From Laetiporus sulphureus 93-53 (Eukaryota > Basidiomycota > Agaricomycetes > Polyporales > Laetiporaceae), in the NCBI RefSeq assembly GCF_001632365.1, contig NW_024468561.1, positions 141,195 through 205,194 on the forward strand: 64,000 nucleotides of DNA, given 5' to 3'. The notes below the pieces were generated by a model, which saw only the letters and a program-made list of their open reading frames with translations, was not told where the DNA came from and did no database searches. The first letter of the stretch is position 1; each line of letters opens with the position of its first letter. A program made the position numbers and the translations under genes. Of the stretch, positions 11,428 to 23,406 are shown in pieces.

Positions 11428-13288
11428 TCAGAACTGGATGAGGCTTGCATCGTTCTGTTGGCTAGGAGTGTGCTGCACGAAGGGATTATGAGTCGCTGGG
11501 CCGGTCTTTTGCGCAACGACTCGTCCAGCCTCGGTAGACATGAACCTGAGTAGGAGGCAAGCAGTGATGAGCACGCGTTCATGCTCAAGGATTTAAACAA
11601 CACGTACCGAAGCTGGCCGACGTTTCCGAAGGTGTCGACACCATCTTCTCCACGGTTTGCAAACAAGTCTGCAAGACGCGAGTGTTGTTGGTCGGTCCGT
11701 GTAGGTCGGCCGGTATATGACCGCTGCTGAAGTGAGGGAAGAGGGGCGCTCGCTGTGTTCTCCCGGTTGGCATACGTGCCGGTGAGATTGAATGACACGG
11801 TGCCAGTCGTCTGCTGCAATTGCGGGCCAGCAGAGACACTGTCGCGAGGTGGCACGGAAGATGCGAATGGATTGTTAGAACTGTAGAGCAGACGTGTTGT
11901 CAGTCTTTGACAGCATGCAGTCTCATTAACATTGATACGCACCCAATCCGAACAGCCGTGGGCTGAGGCAATAAAGCAGCCTGCTGCTGCTGAGCGAGCA
12001 GCTGCTGTTGTCGCATCCACTCCTCTTGCTGCGCCTGCAACTGAGCCTGCTGCAGAGCCTGTACCTCCTGCGCTTGCTGCATTGCCACCATTTCCGCCTG
12101 CTGCTGTTGCATGTATTGAGCCTGTCACACCTCATCAATGAAATCCCATCAGACTTGATAGATCGTTGATCCATACCTGCAGCATCTCTTGTTCCGCCTG
12201 TTGCTGGAACGGGTTAAATGAGGTGTATTGCGCTTGCAACGGCATTGCAGTGTACTGTGACTGTAACGGCATCGCCGTATATTGCGGTTGGACGCCGGTC
12301 ACCGCATACTGAAGAGGGAGGGTAGCGTCGACGAGGATGCCGGTCTGCTGTGGCTGCTGTCTGCTGGAATAGACGTCGATCAAACCCATCTCACGCTCAT
12401 CAAACACAGCAGGATACTCACGCTTGTCCCTGCTCGTCAAATAAGATGAGATTGGCTTCTGCCAACTGTTTCGCTCTCTTCTCCTCTTCTTCCTTACTCA
12501 GCTGGATCGCCTTCTGCAGATCTCGCTCCTCCGCTGTCGCCCGATCATGCTCCATGCTCCGCTTGCTCTCCTCGATAGCGCGGCGCACATCTTCGTCTTC
12601 CTTGTTTAACGGCCTCGTGGGAATGACCGGAGGATATCCGCTGCGCCTCGTGCCACTTTCCTCATCCGTATCATCCGAGTCGTCCGGCCAGCCATGATGA
12701 CCCATGCGCTCATACATGCGGGCTCGCGTCCGTCGCTCGTGGCGCAGCCTTCCCTCATCCTGCATTAGGTTGACAATCTCTCTTGCCTTCAGACGGACAT
12801 TGGCGCCCTGGTCCTGGTCGTTGTCGTCGACGTACTGGAACTCTCGCAGAGTCTTGACCACATAAAGATTATCCCGGAAATACAGGATCACATTTTCTGA
12901 GCCAGAATGCAGCAGATAGTCAAGTAGAGTGAGAGCCTGCTCATTATTGAGTGTCTGTTCAGCATAGGAGCCGACTGCTGCGCACCTTGAATACATGACG
13001 CCAGTTCTTCCCTTTGTCGTTCAGCCGTTTGTCCATCATTTCCATGATTTCAACAAAGTCCTCCCTGCGATTCCATGACGTTCGTTGCGAATCCGTTGGA
13101 CGTCGTAGCAAAGGAGCTTACGGGTTAAATGTCAGTTGCGCAATCTCGTGCATCTGCCGGCCAGACGGCGGCCACGGATCGTTTGAAGTCGCATCCCTGA
13201 CTTTCGCCTGAGTATGGGTGTACCCCTTCGTGTAATTCTTCGCGACTCGAAGGGCTCCCTTTCCGTAGTGCGTTAATGTGGATGTCAT
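11428..13288 (-). CDS. ENT1: Epsin (ENTH domain endocytic adaptor)
   Basis: An endocytic adaptor that binds PtdIns(4,5)P2, ubiquitinated cargo, clathrin and EH-domain proteins at the plasma membrane. The start is MTSTLTHYGKGALRVAKNYT at 13288. The ENTH domain follows: VRDATSNDPWPPSGRQMHEI, EDFVEIMEMMDKRLNDKGKN with WRHVFK, LTLLDYLLHSGSENVILYFR, and KTLREFQYVDDNDQDQGANV (to about 12790). Two ubiquitin-interacting motifs come next, EDEDVRRAIEESKRSM and ERDLQKAIQLSKEEEEK (about 12600-12480). The rest is Gln-rich with NPF tripeptides at FNPFQQQ, NNPFASS and, at the C-terminus, HNPFVQHTPSQQNDASLIQF before TGA. The order ENTH-UIM-UIM-polyQ-NPF is the epsin Ent1/Ent2 plan, which sets it apart from Ent3/Ent5 and AP180. 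Four or more introns. Confidence 0.94.
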
Positions 13289-13753
13289 GAGGAGGAAGAA
13301 TGTTGTAGTATTGAGCGGGCGATGTCGAAGGAGCCGACAACATTAAACGAGACGGAGCGCTCGGCTAGCCCCTCGTCATGTGTCGCGGCCTACGGAACAA
13401 AAAAATAACATGGCGCAACTAGGCCAGGCTGCGCATATGCCGGGAAGTGGTTTCAGAAAACCCGCTCGGCCGAGTGGTGAAATAACACAAACGAATAGGT
13501 GACCATGACATATTCCAGGCGCTAAAGATACATCGCCCGTTCTAGGCGTCTAGACTACAGCGCAAAACACACATGCAAACATATAAAGTACAGTGAAGCG
13601 GACACCCAATAAACCAGAATGTAGAGGCTACGTATATATCCAAGGGTAAGGGAAGCGGGACGTGAAGAGGCCGAACTGCCAGACAAGAACTGCCAGAGAA
13701 GCAAGTCAGGAGCCGGTCTGATACAAACCATCGGGCCACAAACGTCCGGCACC
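13289..13753. other. Intergenic upstream of epsin
   Basis: No gene seen. Open frames here are short and without family features. The segment contains the epsin promoter and the 3' region of the coiled-coil gene. Confidence 0.5.
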
Positions 13754-15295
13754 CTACGGGGAAGCGGGTACCGGGGTGTTCATCCACAGAGAAACCGCAT
13801 ATCGCCTGGCGACGTCGCGGCTTGCCCTGGCATCTTGCTCGACAGACTCGCAGTATGCTGTACATTCCTGTATACCGACGGCGAAATGCGTCAGACGCTC
13901 GAACACCGCTACCTGCTTCTGGAGCATCGCTTGCACTTGTTCTGCTCATTAGCAACGCACCAATCACCAAGTTGTTAGTCACTACCAAAGCAGCGCAGAC
14001 AGGAATTGACCCACGTGTGATCCCCATTTTAAGGGCTGCGCCACCGTACATCAACTCGTAGATCTTCACCGCTTGCAGCAGTCCGGACTGTCGGAGGAAA
14101 TCGCGGTCTTCTTGTTCATCCTTCCTGATCAGGTCCCACTGCGGCTCCAGGACGCGCAGGCATTCGGCGAGGCAGACTTGCGCTTTTTTCGCCCACTCGA
14201 CGGCCTCTACACACTGGTCAGCCTCGTCAGTCTCCTAGCACTCTGAGATATCTCACCTTGATAGGTCGATTGCTTGCTCTGCTCATCTCCAATCGCAGCA
14301 GCAAAAGTACTTCTGTTCCGGCTGCATATGTTCTCCATGATATCGATCGCGTGGAGATAGTGGTGATGTGACGATTGTATCGCCAGCCGAGCCCGTGCAA
14401 GTGCCTTTGTCGTGGATGTGGCCTGCCTGTAGCGTCAACGAGATGATGGCAAGAGAATCGGATTGCGTACATCAATATACGCCTTCTCGCGAGCGGCAAG
14501 GCTTTTCTCTGCTCGGTAAATTTCATGTTCATTCCCCCTTTGAGGCAGACGTAAACCAGGCGTATCAAGGGATGAATGAATATGACTGACTGCGAATAAC
14601 GCCACCATGGCAAAGGACCATTGTCCAAGGTGTTCTTCAAAAGATCGAAACACTGGTCTAGCGTGGCTGCTGCAGTCTTCGTTGCTTCCAGCTGACAGAC
14701 ATAGCTTGACGATCAACATTCATTTGATTTTGTGACAAGTCGCCGTGAACTGATACCTGTTCAGATAAAGCATGATGCTGCCTCTCCAGATCGTGCATTC
14801 TGACGCTGGCGTCCACGATTTCCGCCGTGCTGCCATCCGGAATAGGCTGGATCGGCAAGTGAGCCACGCTGACATTCTTCCCCTTTCCTAGCACCTGCAA
14901 CAAGGACATCTTCGTCTTCAGCGCGCGTGGCGGGCTTCTACAAATGACGTCAACGATACCGACCGATATGTCTGCGATAATACATGCGCCTACCTTCCAG
15001 CCTGCAGGTTAGTAAGCATCTTCTTTGCCGTCGCCAACTCCCGATCGCATTCGTCGAATTCGCGTTGTTCTCGCGGCAGACGTTGGGAAGCTTCGTCTGC
15101 CGCATTCCATTGCGCGTAAGCCTCGTGTAGGGTGGAGCCGAAACTGTGCGAGGAACCGCTGGACGATGTATAGCCTGAGCGCTTAGAGCTGTGGCTGAGT
15201 CGGGAGCTCTTCGTCGAGGGCGTCCTGACCGACATTGTGGAATCGGTGAGACTAACGGATGGAATTGGGATCAGAAGCACTCGCTGCGGGTCCAT
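13754..15295 (-). CDS. Unrecognised Ser-rich, coiled-coil protein
   Basis: I do not recognise this protein. The first exon runs from MDPQRVLLIPIPSVSLTDST (start at 15295; an inner Met at 15235 is also possible) through a Ser/Thr/Lys-rich segment (RTPSTKSSRLSHSSKRSGYT) into a helical stretch with EQREFDECDRELATAKKMLT. Later exons add LKTKMSLLQVLGKGKNVSVA, SVRMHDLERQHHALSEQ, an Ala/Thr/Leu helix LEATKTAAATLDQCFDLLKN, KSLAAREKAYIDV, WAKKAQVCLAECLRVLEPQW and DEQEDRDFLRQSGLLQAVKI, ending SLWMNTPVPASP. Heptad-like helices dominate, with no catalytic motif, signal peptide or membrane segment. Six or so introns with good GT-AG ends support a real gene. Its stop lies 466 bases upstream of the epsin start on the same strand. 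Confidence 0.65.
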
Positions 15296-15954
15296 GTTTT
15301 AGACGGAGCTGTCTGGCGGGATATAAAAGGAACGGTGCAGGACCCGCGAATGCATCATGAACGCCCAGCCATCTTCAAGCTTTAGATAGTGAGTGTCGTG
15401 GAAAGTTCACGATAGTGTTGCTGAACAGGGCCTGGCCGTCCTGTGGTCTTTCCAATCACTCGGGAACAGAGTTAGATGTCGTTTTTGCTTACTGTGGCAT
15501 CTGTTCCTCGCACGTTCGTCATACAGCATTGCAGTTGGACAAAACTCAAGGGCGCTAGCAATGACCATCGGCGGTACCGAAGATGCCGAGCAACATTGGT
15601 CGTGCAACTCACACGCTTGTGGCACGTTCGTGGCAGCCACCGTGTCACGGTGGCGACATCCCTTCATACATACAATATGATGAGCCACTGGAAACAATTC
15701 CTTGAGAAACCACGCTGAATAAGTTTCATATGTGATCAATGACACGAGATGTTATAGCGATCTAAGATCAGCCGTACCGGACGACGACATATGAAGCACA
15801 GCATAGCAGATCATCGCAGCTCTATAAGGTACACAAGCCGCCGGATTAGAGTCCGTGTAGAAGCGGGTGAAGGTATTGGCCAAGACGCAGTGGCAATCAC
15901 TTTTAAGTCGCGAGACCGTGACAAAGGGGTTGAGCGGCGTAAATGTCAGCAATA
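15296..15954. other. Intergenic between ATG101 and coiled-coil gene
   Basis: No gene seen. Frames on both strands are short and show no family features. The segment includes the ATG101 3' region and the promoter of the coiled-coil gene. Confidence 0.5.
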
Positions 15955-16838
15955 TCACCCTACCTCCACGCCCTTGATCTTGACAGTGATCTTGATTGGA
16001 AATGGAGATATGCCGTTGGCGTTGGTGATTATAGGGACTGCGGAACGGCCTCGCTCGGAAGAAGCATAGTTCAACATTGTCTCCAGGCTCTTCGTGAGGA
16101 CCGACGCGAGCTCTCCATTGAATATCTGCCGGTCTACGCACGCGGACATGCACAAGATCAGCTATTTGTTACAGCAAATAGACAGGATGCACGAAGATAC
16201 GCACCCTTGTCCTGGACAGGCTGCCGCATCTCTGCGTTAATGATCCTACAGTTCCCGCCAAAAGTGAGATGACAACTTGCACGGAGACCATACGCATACC
16301 ACTGTTCCCAAGGAATCTCTTCCTGTCAGGCACTGATCAGCGGCGATTAGAGATTTCTAACATATTTACAGACCTCGCCCATAATGAACCATGTTTTTCG
16401 GGGTCGCTTCTCGGAGAACGTAACTATAATCTGATCAGGATAAATCAGTGTGCCTGACACAAGAAACAGTTCAGGGCTCACTTGACCACGCTTGCTTATG
16501 CCACCTTCAATGCCCTTCCAAAATGCATCCACTTTTTCTTCGATTAGCTGTTTCATCTCTGGATCATCTATGCCTGGCTGAACAGGCATTAATGCACAAC
16601 TTGTTTTGAAATCCCCGCATATATAAATACCATAGTGACGTCGAGCACTTCATGAGACTGTTCTTTGACGGTTCCGAACAGGCGATGAAATAGAACAGAA
16701 TGCAAGACGGCACGAAGAGCCTCCTTCGCAGTGAGGCGGTCTAGGACCTGGCTGCCCATGCATCAGCTGTCAGGATGCAACCAGAAGGAAAAGAACGCTC
16801 ACCAAATCAATTGTGATTGTGGGATATGTCGGATTCAT
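15955..16838 (-). CDS. ATG101: Autophagy protein ATG101 (HORMA-fold)
   Basis: ATG101 pairs with ATG13 in the ATG1/ULK kinase complex that starts autophagosome formation; budding yeast lacks it but most fungi keep it. Joined exons read MNPTYPTITIDL, VLDRLTAKEALRAVLHSVLF, HRLFGTVKEQSHEVLDVTM, PGIDDPEMKQLIEEKVDAFW, GGISKRGQ, IIVTFSEKRPRKTWFIMGE, EIPWEQW, GNCRIINAEMRQPVQDK, QIFNGELASVLTKSLETMLN, ANGISPFPIKITVKIKGVEV and a TGA at 15955. The DVTLP/DDPELE, RGQI...FFEK and WEQW landmarks and the ISPFPIKI end are the DUF1649 pattern, and the length fits the usual ~200 residues. Introns sit after IDL, after DVTM, after RGQ and in the WEQW region. It is transcribed divergently from CCT3 with only 215 bases between the starts. 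Confidence 0.88.
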
Positions 16839-17053
16839 GGTTATAGACTAACGTGTGGCCGGAAGCCTGAAGGCACGTTGGAACGGTGGCTGCGAAGTCA
16901 AAGCCATACTTACGTAAGCAATTCGTTTACGTAAGCAACCCGTATGGAGGAGTTGGGCGCTTCAGACTGTAGCTGCGATTCGCATTCTGCAGCGTCGAGA
17001 CCTTGCTATCTGCCTTCTCTCACTCATCCTACCACCAAAAAATAATTTAGAAG
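16839..17053. promoter_or_regulatory. Bidirectional promoter ATG101 / CCT3
   Basis: A 215-base space separates the two divergent start codons, so both core promoters must overlap here. It contains two identical palindromic octamers TTACGTAA at 16910-16917 and 16927-16934, each followed by GCAA, 17 bases apart. That octamer is a typical bZIP (CREB/ATF- or Yap-like) target. Confidence 0.6.
16910..16934. promoter_or_regulatory. Paired TTACGTAA bZIP-type sites
   Basis: The sequence TTACGTAAGCAA occurs twice with starts 17 bases apart. TTACGTAA is a perfect palindrome recognised by several bZIP families; which factor binds in this fungus is unknown. Confidence 0.5.
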
Positions 17054-19112
17054 ATGCAGGCCGGAGGTCAAACCCCGGTGTTTGTGATGAGTGCGCTGCA
17101 CGCGTCAGCTAAACGTGAGGACGCGACTGACGAGCTCCCTCAGACACGGCCCCGGAGAGACAATCTGGACGAAAAGCTCAGATCTCCAATATCACTGCAG
17201 CAAAGGTGTGTGGAATAAGCTCGTATGAATAGAAGGTATCCTGATGCAACTGGTTCTGAAGACCGTTGCGGACGTCATCAGGACATGTCTTGGACCAAAA
17301 GCAATGCTGAAGATGATTTTGGATCCGATGGGTGGCATTCTGTGAGTCCACGTTTGTCAGAGAATATCGAGAATTTCTCATACCGCATGCACGTACAGCC
17401 TGACGAACGACGGCAACGCAATCCTGCGTGAGATCGATGTCGCACATCCTGCCGCGAAGAACATGATTGAGCTCAGCCGAACGCAGGACGAGGAGTGCGG
17501 TGATGGTACCACAAGCGTGATCATTCTCGGTGAGCATAAGACAGGTCTCATTCGATATCTTCACTAATTTTGAGTAGCCGGCGAGATTCTTGCAGAGTCT
17601 CTCGAGCAGTTAGAGCGCGACATCCACCCAGTCGTCATCATCTCTGCATACAACAAGGCTCTCAAGGAGGCACTCGAGATCATCAAGCGCATCTCCATTC
17701 CAATCGACACCAATGATGACGCCCAGATGCTCTCGCTCATCAAGACGTCGATAGGCACGAAATTCGTCATGCGCTGGTCAGACCTCATGTGCAATCTCGC
17801 GCTGCAGGCTGTGAGAACTGTTGCAACGGAGGAGGGTACCGTTAAAACAGTCGATATCAAGCGTTATGCACGCGTAGAGAAGATTCCTGGCGGCGAAATC
17901 GAACAAAGCAAAGTGCTTAATGGGATTATGTTGAATAAGGACATCACGCATCCGAAAATGCGCAGGCGGATCGAGAACCCGCGTATCGTTCTGCTCGACT
18001 GCCCGCTGGAATATAAGAAGGGAGAGTCGCAGACCAACATCGAGATCTCCAAAGAGGCGGATTGGTCGAGGATTCAGGAGATTGAGGAGGAGCAGGTCAA
18101 GGCGATGGTTGATCGGATTCTTGAACTGAAGCCCGATCTCCTCATTACGGAGAAAGGCATTTCTGGTATGTTTCTCGTCTCTCATTCGCGTTCTCTTGTA
18201 ACAAGCTCGGTGGACAGATTACGCGCAACACTTCCTCTACAAGGCCAATGTCTCTGCCATCCGACGAGTTCGCAAGTCAGATAATAACCGCATTGCACGG
18301 GCAGTTGGAGCCACAATTGTGAACCGTGTCGAAGATCTCCGGGAATCGGACATTGGAACTAACTGTGGTCTTTTCCACATTGAGAAAATTGGCGACGAGT
18401 GAGTGCATAGCTGCTATGACCTGTTATCGTGATTATTGACCATCTCAGGTATTTTACTTTCCTCACTGAGTGCAAAACGCCGAAGGCATGCACTATTCTC
18501 CTCCGCGGCCCCTCTAAGGACATCCTGAACGAAGTGGACCGAAATCTCGCAGACGCAATGTCCGTTGCACGTAATGTCTTTTTCAACCCATTACTTGCTC
18601 CGGGTGGCGGCGCGACGGAGATGGCTATAAGTGTTGGACTGCAGGCGAAGGCGCGAAGTATCACGGGTGTTGAGAATGGACCGTTCAGAGCGGTAGCAGA
18701 TGCGATGGAGGTCATTCCTAGGACGCTCGTGCAGAACGCCGGCGGTAATGCAATCAGAGTGCTGACTGAGCTGCGGGTATGTGCCGATTACTCACCGAGG
18801 CCTAGTAATCCACTCACCTTCGGACAGGCTAAGCACGCAAACGGGGAACACTCGTGGGGAGTCAATGGCGAGACTGGTAAGATTGTTGATATGAAGGAAT
18901 ATGGGTTGTACGAATCTGCGAGTGTCAAGGTAATGTTTCATCTGTATCTAGCTTGAAATGCTACTGATAAGCCCGTGTAGGTCCAAATCTTGAAAACAGC
19001 TGTTGAAGCCGCACGAGTCCTTCTGCGCGTTGATGATGTTGTGCAGGCGACACGGAAAGACAAGGATAGTCAAGGAGGTGGCCCCCCTCCGGAAGAGACG
19101 ATGGAAGGTTGA
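17054..19112 (+). CDS. CCT3: T-complex chaperonin CCT gamma subunit
   Basis: CCT3 is one of eight subunits of the cytosolic TRiC/CCT ring that folds actin and tubulin using ATP. The start [12 protein letters not shown] (17054) joins across an intron to [20 protein letters not shown], then [46 protein letters not shown], and the ATPase motif [17 protein letters not shown]. Apical-domain pieces are [20 protein letters not shown] and [20 protein letters not shown]. The return equatorial part holds [20 protein letters not shown] and [14 protein letters not shown], and the end is [36 protein letters not shown] and the apical [12 protein letters not shown] are diagnostic for gamma. At least seven introns. 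All expected segments are present, so it should be functional. Confidence 0.96.
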
Positions 19113-19559
19113 TCAACTACACACAGCACATATGAGTCGTGTATTTGGTATGGCCTGGAAGTACACTAACTTCAAATGGCATCTCTTATTGGCGGACTCT
19201 GCACCTTCCACTCTCACGTCTGTCACCGGTCATATGTGTCCTCCCGTCGTTACTTCCGATATCGGTGATCCTCCAGAGAGCCAATGGCTGTAAAGCGCAA
19301 ACGTCTTCGTCGGCGTTTTGTTGATGAAGCGCCACACTGTTCCTTGGCAGGGACGTTTCAGATAAATTAATTATAAGGCATCATCCGCATTTCCACTGAA
19401 ACGGCCTGTATTTGTACTAACTTGGCATTACATCATAGTTAAGTTCCTGCCTTGATATGTTGACACCGGATTGTTGCTCGATCCGCTCGGGTGTTCGCGC
19501 GATGCATTCACAACGATCGCTCACGAGAGTCTCTTCCTCATATTCAAATATTCATGAGT

Positions 19560-21200
19560 TGATCATGCTTCGGTCCCAGCTGTGATCTTCCACAGGCTCG
19601 TGCAGCCGTTGCGCGCGCGTGTGCCTTCCCGCGCGCTATCTTCCAGTAAGGGCTTGTTTTTTGGCTATGGAATCTCTGAAGTTCATGATTCACCGCTCAG
19701 CAGTGGTCGATCGAGGAGCAGAATGATTCTGCAGGAGATGTCATTCCCAGCGGACGTGCTTTACGGCCTGAATTCGGTAGGTCTACCGACGACACTTGCC
19801 AAGCTCACACATGATGATTTCGGAAGACACTAACCCACGGCCGTCATTCAATGAACGAACGCACTGAACTTCATGTCAGTTTGACAGCTCAATATGGTGT
19901 CTTTCCGCCGTAAGGCTGGTCGTTCATTCCACACAACAGAGCCGTGCGCTATCTAGTTAGAATTTGTTCATCAAAGTCGCCATCATGTGGTTGATGCAAG
20001 CATCAAACGTCTTCTCGTACCCGAGCAGGAAGTTGTCATGGTCCAATAGGTTAGGCACTGTTTGAGATACTGATGAAGAGCATGCGGATGTCGTTTTAGG
20101 AATTCCGGGGTATATTTTTGATGCCTGCAGCGCGTTGCACATGGCAATGTTCACATCGCACTGCGTAGGCAATCACTGAGACGTCGCGGAGCCTCCAAAT
20201 CTGTCACTTCCATTAGGACTATTTCAGAATATCCGTTCTAAGCGGAACAATGATGGCAAGATGATATACTAGTAGGGCTAAGGTATTCATCCATTTATTA
20301 AAAGAGTATTAACATCGACCTGACGATGCCGACCGTCCATTTTCTCGCTATGTTGCTGTCCACAAAGACATTTTGAGCAGCAATGGGGTGCGGACCTAGG
20401 CTCATGAATCAGCCTTCGTAACAGGAAGACAGTCGTTCCTTATACTCAGTGCGGACCCATGACCTTCGTTGAAATTCGGGATGAGAACTGTACAGTTTGC
20501 ATGCCGGTATCTTGTTCGCGCTTCCGTGAGCGCTTGTTCCTTGACACCCCGCAGTGACTCGTTGCTTCTCGAGCAGGCTATGCCAACTCCACTTTTTGAA
20601 TGTTTTGCGGATGCATGATGAACCGAGAGACAGGAAGGTAGCGACGACCCTTATGTTCCCTAGAATGCAATGGTAAACTGCCAAAATACGGCGCCAGTGG
20701 TGCGATATCATAATTATTGGGTGCATCTTTTCATGCGTTCCTGATGGCGCGTCCCGCGCCTTCTTGATCACAGAAGTCCGGGAACAGCTCAATCCGTGAC
20801 ATGCATCTATCCGATAGAACGCTGAATTGAGTCATACAATCCATTCATTGCTCCACTCGGAAGATAGCAAGCCATTGACGCGGGAATCCGGCTATAGAAG
20901 GAGTCGTGGTGAGTGTTCTTCCACAAATATGCACCCCCGGCATTCGAAACGGACTCGAAGCTGATTATTCGTTTCTCATACACTCGGCACCACCGAAGGC
21001 TTACCGGCAAATGCTTACCTTATCTGTTGCGTCGAGCCTACTACTGCCATGGGTTCATGGCCGCCGACGGCTGGCAAGTGAAAGACACGCTGATCCGTCC
21101 ATCCGTCGGGGTTAAAATCGCCTACAAACTCGATGTCGCTCTGATCCAGTTTGTATGTCCAGCTACTCGAACGCGCCAGATTACCAATCTACCATGGCGG
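19560..21200 (-). pseudogene. Unidentified decayed coding-like remnants, unit A
   Basis: The minus strand keeps protein-like stretches that recur in unit B: YEKTFDACINHMMATLMNKF then stop at 19957, PHPIAAQNVFVDSNIARKW near 20330-20400, and RIELFPDFCDQEGAGRAIRN near 20740-20780. They are separated by stops and do not join into one frame. I cannot name the family. Similar peptides in unit B carry different stops, so the original gene was probably broken before or soon after duplication. Confidence 0.3.
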
Positions 21201-21354
21201 ACCTTCGGTTGAAGACCGGCGCTTCATCCCACACTATCCGCTTGTCACGGGCCTGTCTGGCTGCTCGGCGCCACCACGCCAGCACTCAAATACGCATGAT
21301 ATGATCTCGATTGACTCGCACGCGCTGCCCTATTCCCTTCACAGTCTTCATGCG

Positions 21355-23406
21355 ATGTCGACCGCTTTGGATAGCATACCCTCGACGCTGGGTGCCGTCC
21401 TTGCGGGCGGCTTCGTGTCCACGTTGTGAGCGCCCCGGCACCCCAAGTTCGGCGACGATACGCGGCTTACCTCTTTCTGTACATGCAGCCTTTCAGGAAT
21501 CGTGTCAATGCAGACTGTTCTCTATACTTCCTTGTACCATGATGACGCTCTGCGGCTGAAAGTCGTGGTAGGATATCCTCACAATCTTGACGAAATGCTG
21601 AACTATTCGGATGACACGAATCGGTCGACAGGTCTATTTGATCTGGTGAGCACTGCAATTAATTCACGTGAGGTCCCCGACTCGAAAGCACGCATGGCCT
21701 TACCAGGACACTTGATATCTTGCATACGATATTTGTATGTGTTGGAGATTGGCAATATTTTATCTCCCACTGGGAAAGCAATGATGTCAAGGACTGGTTA
21801 CCATGGTATGTGCGCTCGAACACGCAGCTAAGCACGGCTAGAGTCACGTTTAATAATTTGATATTGCTGTCTTCCAGGCCAATTGCAGTATGTGCGCGGA
21901 AAGCTGTAATTGCAATTTGACACTGATATGGAGTCAGACCACAATAGCGCTCACGGTAGGCTTGTCTTTGGTAATTCAGGCCGCTGTTCGTTCAGCGCTC
22001 TCATAGGCGATCATGACCTTCGTAGTGCAATGGTTTGTTCCATAATATCTCGTTTGAGGCCAATCCGCTAACATTGTGGCTTAGTTTCTTCGCATACAGG
22101 GTCTTTACAGGTATCTCGTAAGTTTTGATGAACGGCGTTTGTCATTGATGCTTCGCTTTAGTAAGCCAAAGAAAATGGCATATCGCTATACCGCTGGTAA
22201 GATGAAACAGCTTGAACTCATAACAACCGTCCTCCGCTCACATTCGCAAAGGTTGTGGTCGCATTCGCCCGATTAGGTATGACTTCTGAAAAAAAGGTCA
22301 CTGGTCTGATCTAAAACACCTTTAGTTGCTGCGCTGGTCTCTACCGCAATGATGTGCGTTCATGGCCTTGATGCCGCATATCAGCTCAAAATGACGAGCC
22401 AGGCAGGGATCGGCTGGGGAGCTTCTCGAAATTTAAAACAGATGCAGGGGTGAGCGACCGGTCATACAACAGGGTGGGATGACAACGGTGCCTAACCTTA
22501 TACTCCCATGCATCTTCAGTGGGTTTTCACCCTTGGCCTTTCATTATCAGCAGCGTTGGATATCATGGTCGCGACCACGCTATGCTACTATCTATGGAAG
22601 AGCAAGAGCGGATTCTCCTCGTATGTTGCTGCTTCTCGACGTCTTTTGTTAGCACACCACTGAATGTTTTGGAACAGGATGGATAGCGTCCTCAACACAC
22701 TGACCTTCTATACGGTGCAAAACGGCACGATCACCTTGTAAGAGATCTTGTGTTGTCGTAATCGCGTTGAGATTGACTGCAATCCAGTATTACAACAATC
22801 GTAACCTTGATATGCGTACGTTTGAACTGTCTTGCTGACGCTATCACTGATCGGGAAATGCAGTGGGTTACATTACCGAATCTGGTCTTTTTGTCTCTGC
22901 ATTTCATCATCACCAAGCGTGCGTCACGTCACTCCATTGTTGGTCTATTTAGTCTGAAGATTGTATCAGTATATGCCAATGCGCTGCTCTCAACGTATGC
23001 ATATGGCTAGTCATCACTCGAATATTCCTTATGTTCATATGCACAGGCTGAACGCAAGAAGAGCTCTTCGACTTCAGCAGTCATCCGCTGCTGACGTGGA
23101 CCTTTCTTTCCCGATGGTCATTAGCACAGGCGAGCACTCAGGAAATCACGAACGCGGCCAGACCCGCAGTAGACAACATGTGTGTCTGCCGCATTCGTTA
23201 AGGACAAAATCTTACCATGCCATACAGCCACGTACCGAACATATTCCCATGACCACTACGGTTCGGGTGCTATACAGGATTCTTCGTCGTGCTCGATACT
23301 CATCGACCAACAGGTGCACATCAATGTCGAAGAGACCGTCCAGATCGAGGCCGCCTATGGCGAAGAACATCCTTCAGAGACCGACATATCGAAGGTCCAA
23401 ATATGA
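21355..23406 (+). CDS. DUF6534-type seven-helix membrane protein, copy A
   Basis: A member of a large Agaricomycete family of multi-pass membrane proteins of unknown function. Exons: MSTALDSIPSTLGAVLAGGF, then LSGIVSMQTVLYTSLYHDDA, a 14-base micro-exon coding VYLIW (21632-21645), TLDILHTIFVCVGDWQYFIS with HWESNDVKDWLPW (21707-21805), TTIALTVGLSLVIQAAV, FFAYRVFT, VSQRKWHIAIPL, VVVAFARLVAALVSTAMMCV, FTLGLSLSAALDIMVATTLC with YYLWKSKSG (22513-22617), MDSVLNTLTFYTVQNG, VTLPNLVFLSLHFIITK, YANALLSTLNARRALRLQQ and a tail VHINVEETVQIEAAYGEE ending ISKVQI at TGA 23404. The DTLHT-like, NTLTFYTVQNG and STLNAR landmarks are the family signature. At least ten introns. A final intron GTAGAC...ATACAG (59 bases, near 23171-23229) is my guess to reach the tail frame. 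Confidence 0.75.

Noticed and set aside
21140..21230. tRNA-like look of a stretch repeated in both units
   Set aside because: No cloverleaf pairing or A/B box consensus could be formed.
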